Shown here one piece after another: positions 46,705-54,170 of a stretch of DNA of 64,000 nucleotides (the first letter of the stretch is position 1; each line of letters begins with the position of its first letter). The notes under the pieces are model-generated. The model was not told the DNA's origin, did not search any database, and saw nothing but the letters and a program-made list of their open reading frames with translations. Origin of the DNA: Mesostigma viride (Eukaryota > Streptophyta > Mesostigmatophyceae > Mesostigmatales > Mesostigmataceae); contig RPFO01000702.1 of the NCBI GenBank assembly GCA_009746045.1, positions 494,001 through 558,000 on the forward strand, read 5' to 3'. A program made the translations under genes and the position numbers.

Positions 46705-48510
46705 ATGTGTGGTATCATAGCTGGCGTTACTAATAATAATATATTACCTGCGTTAGTAAATGGTCTTGAGAAATTGGAATATAGGGGCTACGATAGTGCC
46801 GGGCTTGCTGTAATCCAAAATAATCAAATACATTTAGTTAAGACCGTAGGCAAAGTCGTAGAGCTAAAAAAACTTTTACCTCAGAAAAAATTAGACAGTA
46901 ATATAGGAATTGGTCATACAAGGTGGGCAACACATGGTGTGCCAAGTGTAGTCAACGCTCATCCACATACAACTGATCGGATAGCATTAGTCCATAATGG
47001 AATTATTGAGAATTATAAAGAGCTAAAGCACGAGTTACAAGGTTTAGGATATGGATTTAAATCTGAAACTGATACGGAGGTTGTGGCTAATCTACTTGAT
47101 TACTATTTTTCATTGAATAATAACCATATAGAAGCCTCTAAGCAGACTATTGCAAGATTGGAAGGGTCATTTTCTTTAGTATTTATGTTTCATGATGCTG
47201 AGCTGTTATTTGCAACTTGTAAAAAAACTCCTTTAATTCTAGGCTTAGCAAAAGATGCTACTTACATTGCTTCAGATATAGTAGCTTTTGGCAGTAATGT
47301 AGGTGAGGTAGTGTATTTTGAGGATGAGGATGCAGTTTTAATTAGTCTAAATTCATATCAGATTTTTGATAAAAATGGTAATCCAGTTAAGCGTACTGTT
47401 AAAAAATCTTCATTAGTAGAAGAAGTATCTAAAAAGGATTTTCCGCATTTCATGCTTAAAGAAATATACGAACAGCCAATAGCACTTGAGAGGGCTATCG
47501 ATAAATATTTAAGAACAGATGAATTAAGTAAAATAAAGATAGATTGGCAAAATATTCAGCATATAAAAATTTTAGCTTGCGGTACTGCTTATTATTCAGG
47601 GTTAGTTGCTAAATACTGGTTAGAAGAATTAACTAACATTGCAGTGGATTTGGAAATTGCATCTGAGTTTAGATATCGTACTGTTGCTAGGAAAAAAAAC
47701 GAAGTTACAATTGTAATTTCTCAATCAGGGGAAACTTTAGATACACTAGAGGCTTTAAAGCAAGCAAAAGCTAACGGTCAACCTATTATTTCAATTGTAA
47801 ATACAGAAAATAGTTCAATTGGCCGAGCATCTGATTATGTATTACCAATAATGGTTGGTCCTGAAATAGGTGTTGCTTCTACTAAAGCATTTTTGGGACA
47901 ATTAATGGTTATTGCTGCCTTAGGATTAAATATAGGTCTGAAGAACCAAAATATTTCTAATAATAAGGTTGAAGAGCTAAAAATTTTATTGTCAACAGTA
48001 CCTAGTATGATTACAAAAATTTTGTCACAAAGTGACAAAATAAGAACTGCTGCTATGCAAATTAAAGATTTTCCGAGTGTGTTATTCATTGGAAGGGGCA
48101 ATTTATATCCTATCGCCCTTGAAGGATCGCTGAAATTAAAAGAATTATCATATATACATGCTGAAGGTTATGCTGGGGGTGAACTAAAACATGGTCCTAT
48201 TTCTTTAATTGACAGTAACATGCCAATAGTTGCGCTAATGCCAAATGGCAGTTTATTTGAAAAAATGTTTTCAAATTTACAGGAGTTAGGTGCTAGAGGA
48301 GGTAAATTGTTAACTATTGTTGGTTCAAGTAATGTAGGAAAGGTAATAGATTCATCATATTGGACTCTAGAAATACCTGATTGTGAAGAATTTATTGCTC
48401 CAATGATTTATTCTATACCTATGCAGCTACTTGCATATTATACTGCTGATTTAAAAGGAAATGACATAGATCAACCACGTAATTTGGCTAAAAGCGTTAC
48501 TGTAGAATAG
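46705..48510 (+). CDS. glmS: Glutamine--fructose-6-phosphate aminotransferase
   Basis: This 601-residue enzyme starts MCGIIAGV, so Cys2 is the glutaminase nucleophile. The class II amidotransferase domain runs to about residue 230 (GHTRWATHG). Two SIS domains for the sugar follow, with SQSGETLDTLEALK and LKELSYIHAEGYAGGELKHGP. It makes GlcN-6-P, the entry to the amino-sugar pathway that continues with glmM and glmU. It follows the glmU-like gene by two bases, so the two are coupled. Confidence 0.97.
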   Translation: MCGIIAGVTNNNILPALVNGLEKLEYRGYDSAGLAVIQNNQIHLVKTVGKVVELKKLLPQKKLDSNIGIGHTRWATHGVPSVVNAHPHTTDRIALVHNGIIENYKELKHELQGLGYGFKSETDTEVVANLLDYYFSLNNNHIEASKQTIARLEGSFSLVFMFHDAELLFATCKKTPLILGLAKDATYIASDIVAFGSNVGEVVYFEDEDAVLISLNSYQIFDKNGNPVKRTVKKSSLVEEVSKKDFPHFMLKEIYEQPIALERAIDKYLRTDELSKIKIDWQNIQHIKILACGTAYYSGLVAKYWLEELTNIAVDLEIASEFRYRTVARKKNEVTIVISQSGETLDTLEALKQAKANGQPIISIVNTENSSIGRASDYVLPIMVGPEIGVASTKAFLGQLMVIAALGLNIGLKNQNISNNKVEELKILLSTVPSMITKILSQSDKIRTAAMQIKDFPSVLFIGRGNLYPIALEGSLKLKELSYIHAEGYAGGELKHGPISLIDSNMPIVALMPNGSLFEKMFSNLQELGARGGKLLTIVGSSNVGKVIDSSYWTLEIPDCEEFIAPMIYSIPMQLLAYYTADLKGNDIDQPRNLAKSVTVE

Positions 48511-48999
48511 GTGGATTTTTAGTGATGGCAGCCTTAAGATTATAGGAAACAACTGTTGGTAAAAGTTCAAAAAACCTTTTTGACAAACCTCAACTTGGGT
48601 TCAGAGGAGTTATATCTTCTGGAATATAATCTAGAAATCCCTATTAATTGCTTTCTCTATGATTTGAGATTTATTATTACATCCTAATAGAAAGGCCAAT
48701 TATATAGAGAATTTAGTAAGCCAAGTAAATTAATATGAAAAAAATGACATAAAAGAGATAGAAATTAGAGGAGTAAACAATAAAATAGATACAGTTTAAG
48801 GCATGACCAATAAATTCGAATTCTGTAAAAAATATAAGACATAACCCTCTCTTTGCAATCTGATAAAATAATAAATAATGTAAAATATTTTGGTATTGCG
48901 GGACTAAAATTGCCTCCAGAGGGCATAATCAATCGGAATCTATTTCGGTGTTTTTAGATCATAAAGTAAAAATGCAATTGGAAATATAACCAATAAATA
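48511..48999. other. Intergenic stretch with traces of a decayed gene
   Basis: This 489-base gap between glmS and the zinc-ribbon gene has no intact gene. From about 48690 the plus strand reads as a K-, E- and N-rich, coiled-coil-like segment (KNDIKEIEIRGVNNKIDTV) broken by stop codons. It resembles worn remains of the helical proteins common in rickettsiae. No start or ribosome site is kept. No RNA gene or clear terminator was recognised. Confidence 0.45.
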
Positions 49000-49629
49000 T
49001 TAATGTAAAATAAAATCCAATTTATTACCTATCATTATATCAATAGTTGCATTAGGGGGAATATCTCCCAACTCCGTGTTAATAATAACATTTTGTGACG
49101 GAGAAAGTTTTATATTATTATGGTTCTCAATTCTAGAATTGATTAGCCTGTTACTTTTATCAAATACTCTAATTCTAATTAAAGGGATTTTTATGCTTTT
49201 ATTAGATAAATTGGTTACTTTATAATTAATTGTTGTTTTACCAAGCTCTTGTTGATTATAGATATCGCTAATAGTTAAATCTTTGTTATTTAAAATAGAC
49301 GGAATGACAAAACTACCCTGAAATAGAATTGCAACCATAAAAATAATCATACTTACTAATAATATTGGCAAACCGTATAATAAATGTGCTGGAACTTTTA
49401 TCGGTAATAGCACTGGTAAATTTATTCCATTACCAAGAGGAGGAGTTTTTGTAGACAATGATTCTACCTTTGGTTCAATCCTTACTTGCCTAAAAGGTTT
49501 TTGATGCCAAATGTTGAAACATTTTGAACATTTTACTTTTCTACCATTTTTCCCTATTTCGTCAGCAGTTACGGCAAATCTGGTATAACATTCCGGACAT
49601 GTAATATACATAGCTTTATTATTTTTCAA
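49000..49629 (-). CDS. Zinc-ribbon and single-membrane-helix protein (MJ0042/DUF3426 type)
   Basis: This 209-residue protein has an N-terminal MJ0042 zinc ribbon (CPECYTRF, then CSKCFNIW, about residues 10-44) and a proline-rich linker. One membrane helix follows near residues 85-108, then a DUF3426 domain that would sit on the outer face. The ribbon would be cytoplasmic. Such proteins are widespread in alphaproteobacteria and unstudied. It is divergent from dapD. Either the ATG at 49629 or the one seven codons later (MYITCPEC) may be used; many homologues start at the latter. Confidence 0.8.
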   Translation of the reverse strand: MKNNKAMYITCPECYTRFAVTADEIGKNGRKVKCSKCFNIWHQKPFRQVRIEPKVESLSTKTPPLGNGINLPVLLPIKVPAHLLYGLPILLVSMIIFMVAILFQGSFVIPSILNNKDLTISDIYNQQELGKTTINYKVTNLSNKSIKIPLIRIRVFDKSNRLINSRIENHNNIKLSPSQNVIINTELGDIPPNATIDIMIGNKLDFILH

Positions 49630-49715
49630 AAATTTATTTCCTTATTTCTAAAAACAATTTACCTAAACAAAAAATAAAGTTATTTGTTACTTGGTTTCAC
49701 TTTTATTTAGGGTCA

Positions 49716-50543
49716 ATGATGCAAGATTATATTAGAGCAACAGAAGAACTTTGGCAAATAAGAGATTCGTTAAATGCTAGAAATGATGAATACCTAAATG
49801 CAAAAAAAATTATTGACGAAATAATTTTTCTGCTGGGCGAGGGAAAGATCGTTGTCTGTGAAAAAAATAAAGATCAATGGTACGTTAATGAATGGGTAAA
49901 AAAAGCCATTTTACTAAATTTCAAAGTTTCCGAAATGAAACTTTATGATGGTAATTGTATGAAATGGTACGATAAAGTTGACCCGCAGTTTTTAAATTTT
50001 TCTCAAGATTCCTTTGAGAAAAAGGGTTGCCGAATCGTCCCCGGCGCATTCATCCGCCAAGGGGCTTATATAGGTAAAAATGCTGTGGTGATGCCTTCTT
50101 TTATAAATATTGGTGCTCATGTTGGGAGTAGTACAATGGTAGATAGCTGGGCTACTATTGGTTCGTGTGCCTATATCGGCAATAATTGCCATATTTCTAG
50201 CGGAGCTGGAATTGGGGGAGTATTAGAACCCCTACAAGCAAAACCGGTAATCATTGAAGATAATTGCTTTGTTGGAGCTGGTTCACAGATTGTAGAAGGA
50301 ATGATTGTGGAAGAAGGGGCAGTGATTAGCACTGGGGTTTTTATTGGCGCGTCAACAAAAATTGTTGATCGTAATAACGGTGATATTATTTATGGTAGAA
50401 TCCCTGCCTATTCAGTAGTAGTACCTGGGGTACTTCCATCTTCCAAAAAGGACTTGCCAGGAGTTTACTGCGCAGTTATTGTAAAACAGGTTGATAAAAA
50501 GACTAGGGAAAAAACAAGTCTTAATGAGTTACTTAGAGATTAA
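49716..50543 (+). CDS. dapD: Tetrahydrodipicolinate N-succinyltransferase
   Basis: This 275-residue enzyme has an N-terminal helical part and a left-handed beta-helix with many hexapeptides (GAYIGKNAVVMPSFINIGAH, VDSWATIGSCAYIG). The GGVLEPLQAKPVIIEDNC insertion is characteristic of DapD. It joins succinyl-CoA to tetrahydrodipicolinate in the succinylase route. dapE starts four bases after its stop. Confidence 0.96.
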   Translation: MMQDYIRATEELWQIRDSLNARNDEYLNAKKIIDEIIFLLGEGKIVVCEKNKDQWYVNEWVKKAILLNFKVSEMKLYDGNCMKWYDKVDPQFLNFSQDSFEKKGCRIVPGAFIRQGAYIGKNAVVMPSFINIGAHVGSSTMVDSWATIGSCAYIGNNCHISSGAGIGGVLEPLQAKPVIIEDNCFVGAGSQIVEGMIVEEGAVISTGVFIGASTKIVDRNNGDIIYGRIPAYSVVVPGVLPSSKKDLPGVYCAVIVKQVDKKTREKTSLNELLRD

Positions 50544-50547
50544 TTAT

Positions 50548-51696
50548 ATGGCTATAGAACAGGTTTTAGAAACTCTTGCTAAATTAGTTAGCTTTAGATC
50601 GGTTAGCCCTTATAGTAGTGGGTCACTAGAATATATTGCTAAATTATTAACTAATGCTGGCTTTTCTTGTGATATCCAAGTTTTTGGAGAAAAAGAAGAA
50701 GAAAAAACTACAAATCTATATGCAAGATATGGAAATGGTAGCCCTAATATATGTTTTGCCGGTCATATAGATGTTGTACCTCCCCTGAATGAAAACTTAT
50801 GGGATTATAACCCTTTCGAGTTAAAAGTTATAGGAGAAAAAGTATATGGCCGCGGCACGGTTGATATGAAAGGTGCAATTGCTTGTGGTATAGTGTCAGC
50901 TTTAAATTATTTAAAAATTTATCCAAGTCCAAGTGGTTCTATTAGTTTTTTGTTAACTAGCGATGAAGAAGGTTGTACAAAATTCGGTACAAAACCGATG
51001 CTTGAATATCTTGCTAAAAAAGGAGAAAAAATTGATTTTTCGATCTTAGGAGAACCAACAGCTAGAGCACATTTCGGAGATACCATAGCTATAGGCCGCC
51101 GCGGGAGCGTTAATTTTGTACTAAAGATTATAGGCAAACAGGGGCATGTAGCATATCCACATACTGCAATTAATCCAATTACTAGCGCAGTAAAAATTGC
51201 TACAGATTTAATGAATATAGATTTTGACAATGGGTCGGAGTTTTTTGAGAAAACAAATCTGGAAGTTACTTCATTTGATGTAGGGAATAATGTAGTTAAT
51301 ATTATTCCAGAGCAAGCTACCCTCAAATTCAATGTTCGGTTTAATGATTTTCACAGTGCTAAGTCCATATTTGGAATCGTAATGGCGGTAATATCAAAAC
51401 ACGAAGTAATATTTGATTTGCAATATGAATCATCAGCTGAGTCTTTTGTGCAAAAATACTCCGAAAAAATGAAAAAATTTACTGCTATAGTGCAAAACCA
51501 ATCTCAGGTTCCACCAAAAATAGATACTAATGGAGGCACTTCTGATGCTCGTTTTATTCATAAATATTCAGAAATTGTGGAGTTTGGACTAAGCTTTGAT
51601 CAAGCTCATAAAATTAACGAACACACCCAAATTAGTGATTTACAAAGTTTATATAACGTGTATTATAATTCCTTAGTTGAATTCTTACAAAAATAG
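50548..51696 (+). CDS. dapE: Succinyl-diaminopimelate desuccinylase
   Basis: This 382-residue M20 zinc hydrolase has metal-ligand and catalytic motifs FAGHIDVVPP, GRGTVDMKGAIAC and TSDEEGCTKFGTK, and a lid domain from about residue 185. The closing NEHTQISDL carries the last metal histidine. It removes the succinyl group to give LL-diaminopimelate. The ATG at 50548 is chosen: the upstream TTG at 50491 lies deep in dapD, and the family starts near MAIEQVLE. Confidence 0.95.
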   Translation: MAIEQVLETLAKLVSFRSVSPYSSGSLEYIAKLLTNAGFSCDIQVFGEKEEEKTTNLYARYGNGSPNICFAGHIDVVPPLNENLWDYNPFELKVIGEKVYGRGTVDMKGAIACGIVSALNYLKIYPSPSGSISFLLTSDEEGCTKFGTKPMLEYLAKKGEKIDFSILGEPTARAHFGDTIAIGRRGSVNFVLKIIGKQGHVAYPHTAINPITSAVKIATDLMNIDFDNGSEFFEKTNLEVTSFDVGNNVVNIIPEQATLKFNVRFNDFHSAKSIFGIVMAVISKHEVIFDLQYESSAESFVQKYSEKMKKFTAIVQNQSQVPPKIDTNGGTSDARFIHKYSEIVEFGLSFDQAHKINEHTQISDLQSLYNVYYNSLVEFLQK

Positions 51697-51728
51697 CTAG
51701 ATTTTTACAGCTAACCCGAATTCATAAT

Positions 51729-51813
51729 GCGGATGTGGCGGAACTGGTAGACGCGCTAGATTTAGGTTCTAGTACCGCAAGGTGTGGGGGTTCAAGTCCC
51801 TCCATCCGTACCA
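51729..51813 (+). tRNA. tRNA-Leu (anticodon TAG)
   Basis: This is a class II cloverleaf. The acceptor stem pairs GCGGATG with CATCCGT, the CTAGA/TCTAG anticodon stem surrounds TTTAGGT with anticodon TAG, and a long variable arm (TACCGCAAGGTG) follows. The T loop is TTCAAGT and CCA is encoded. It sits between dapE and tig. Confidence 0.96.
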
Positions 51814-51861
51814 AGTTTACAATTTTTATATCAATTTTTCACTAAATCTTTAGGCTTAAGT

Positions 51862-53385
51862 ATGAATATTACCGAAATAAAAAATGATAAAACTGATTTT
51901 CACGTTAAAGTAACTATTCCATCCAAAGAGATCAGTTCTGAAATTGAAAAAGAGCTAGCTAAGTTGGCTAAAGATGCAAAAATTGATGGTTTTCGTGTAG
52001 GTAAAGTACCTACTTCTTTTCTAGAGAAAAAATATGGTGCATCTCTTAGAGCAGAAGCTGTAAAAAACAAGATAGTTAAGGCAATAGGTGATATCACAAA
52101 AGATAAGAATTTACGTGTACTTATGGATCCAGAAGTTGAGGATATAATAGATGAGGAAAATAAAGATCTAGAATTTATCATAAAGTATCAGTTGTTTCCA
52201 GAAATTACTATACCTGATTTTAAAAGTATTTCTATTGAAAAACCAATTTTAGAGTTGAAAGATAAAGATATAGATGAACAGCTTGAGAAGTTAGTTAGTA
52301 CTTCGAAAGAATATAACAAAGTAAGTACATCCAAAGCCAAAAAGGGAGATCAGGTAACTATCGATGCAGTTGGATATGTAGATGGTAAAGCCTTTGCTGG
52401 CGGGAAATTAGACTCGCATAAACTTGTCCTTGGTAGTGGAGTTTTTATCCCGGGTTTTGAAGACCAGTTAATTGGAGCTAAAACCGGTGATGATGTGTCT
52501 GTCAAAGTCGATTTTCCTAAGGATTACCATGAAAAAACCCTTGCTGGTAAACCTTCTGAATTTAAAGTTAAAATTTTAGAAATCCATAGTGAAAGCGAGG
52601 TCAAGCTTGACGATGAATTTGCTAAAAAGTTTAATTTCGAAAAACTCGAAAAATTAAAAGAACAAATTGCAAAAAATATGCAGGAAGTTTATGAAGAACC
52701 AATAAAAACCATGATGAAAATGGCTCTTTTCGATAAACTGGAAAATATGCTGGAATTTGACGTACCAAAAACTTTACTTGATAGAGAAATTAGTATTTTA
52801 GAAAAACAAGCTACCGAAGTAGAAGATAAAGAATTAGAAGAAAAATCCTCTAAAAATAAGGAAGCTTATTTTACAAAATTAGCTTTGCGGAGGGTTAAAC
52901 TTGGATTAATGCTTGCGGAATATGTCAAGATTCATAAGTTAGAAATTGATAAAACGGACATTCAAAAAGCAATTATGGAGCAAGCAAAAAACTTTCCGGG
53001 TAGAGAAAATGAAATTATTGATTTTTACTTGAAGCATCCTAAGGCTTTAGAATCCTTAAAAGGGCCGGTTTTGGAAGATAAAGCGGTAAAAACTATTTTT
53101 GAAAAAGAAGTAAAATTACTTGAAAAATCTTATAGCAAGGACAAGCTGGAAAAACTCCTAGCAAAAAATGCTAATGATCATTTACCTGAATCTAGTCATG
53201 ATGATCATCTACATAGGCACTCACATGAACATATCCATGATGAAAATTGTAATCATGATTATGATCACGATGGTTATGTTAAAGCTCATAAACATGAGCA
53301 TATTAACAACCCTGAAAATTTCCACGATCACAGTCGTGAGCATAATGATAAAAGAGACGAGAAAAAAGCTAAGGCAAAAAAATAG
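51862..53385 (+). CDS. tig: Trigger factor with a His-rich C-terminal tail
   Basis: This 507-residue ribosome-bound chaperone and prolyl isomerase has the ribosome-docking motif GFRVGKVP near residue 44. A FKBP-type isomerase domain (GDQVTIDAVGYVDGKAF onward) and a helical C-terminal chaperone domain follow. From about residue 438 it has a tail with 16 histidines in roughly 57 residues, rich in Asp and Glu and ending in Lys/Arg. Typical trigger factors have about 430-450 residues and no such tail. SlyD carries a comparable nickel-binding tail. The ATG at 51862 is used; the upstream frame runs into tRNA-Leu. Confidence 0.93.
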   Translation: MNITEIKNDKTDFHVKVTIPSKEISSEIEKELAKLAKDAKIDGFRVGKVPTSFLEKKYGASLRAEAVKNKIVKAIGDITKDKNLRVLMDPEVEDIIDEENKDLEFIIKYQLFPEITIPDFKSISIEKPILELKDKDIDEQLEKLVSTSKEYNKVSTSKAKKGDQVTIDAVGYVDGKAFAGGKLDSHKLVLGSGVFIPGFEDQLIGAKTGDDVSVKVDFPKDYHEKTLAGKPSEFKVKILEIHSESEVKLDDEFAKKFNFEKLEKLKEQIAKNMQEVYEEPIKTMMKMALFDKLENMLEFDVPKTLLDREISILEKQATEVEDKELEEKSSKNKEAYFTKLALRRVKLGLMLAEYVKIHKLEIDKTDIQKAIMEQAKNFPGRENEIIDFYLKHPKALESLKGPVLEDKAVKTIFEKEVKLLEKSYSKDKLEKLLAKNANDHLPESSHDDHLHRHSHEHIHDENCNHDYDHDGYVKAHKHEHINNPENFHDHSREHNDKRDEKKAKAKK

Positions 53386-53590
53386 AACTTTAACAAAGTT
53401 TATTGTAATTTAAATCTGAGAGTTCTTAAGCCTGTTTTTCCTTTTCCTGGAAATGAATTTTCAGGCTGTATCGTGTGTTTAAGAATATTTTCCTCCCGTT
53501 GTGGAAAAACTATGAGTTGTAAAGGCTCTAAAAATCAAGTAATTATGTTGATAGTACGAGTTATTATTTTCTCTATATCAATATAAATAT

Positions 53591-53911
53591 ATGTCATTGT
53601 TTGAATTATTAGTTGTATTCGTAGTTGCTTTTCTTGTGCTTAAACCTGAAGACGTGCCTCATATAGCGAAAAAAATCAAAGAATTTTATAATTTTTTTAC
53701 TACAACTAAAGCTGAAATAACTTCATATTTGGACTTAAGTCAGAAATCAAGCATTAAGGTTGATGAGGATATAGACCAAATAAACTTTTATTTAGAAAAA
53801 ATAGCGAATCTTGGTGGAAAATATGAAGGAGAATATTCATTGACTAAAATCAGGGATTATTACCAAAAATGGCAGCGTCAAGTTAATGCAAACAAAGAGG
53901 ACAAAGGTTAA
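53591..53911 (+). CDS. TatA/TatB-like small membrane protein (DUF2672 type)
   Basis: This 106-residue protein has one N-terminal membrane helix (FELLVVFVVAFLVLKP), then a proline hinge and an amphipathic helix (VPHIAKKIKEFYNFF) ending in a charged helical tail. That is the layout of TatA/TatB. The KPEDVPHIA segment resembles TatB LGPERLP. Rickettsiae keep a family like this, listed as DUF2672. It could be the TatB partner of a TatC encoded elsewhere. Its role is inferred from topology only. Confidence 0.7.
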   Translation: MSLFELLVVFVVAFLVLKPEDVPHIAKKIKEFYNFFTTTKAEITSYLDLSQKSSIKVDEDIDQINFYLEKIANLGGKYEGEYSLTKIRDYYQKWQRQVNANKEDKG

Positions 53912-54170
53912 ATTCTTGAATTTAACAGCGTACAATATTTCAATGCATTTCTCTAACTACATATTTATCCACTGGAAAGATTAATTAATCTATAAATAAT
54001 CAGGGAATAAAAAGGCGCAGCATTAAAAACTACTATTTTGGTAATTTGTTTCTAAGAAATAGCCTTAAAGTTTTAACTATATTACCCGAGAAAACCATCA
54101 TAAAAATCCTTGAAACCTATTTCAAAACTCATTTTTAAATAGTTTTGATACTTAATAGCTAAACTCCTCT

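Noticed and set aside
53168-53413. Met- and Ile-rich open frame of 81 codons
   Set aside because: It is the +1 shadow of the His-rich tail of trigger factor; repeated CAT/GAT codons give ATG/ATC codons in this frame.
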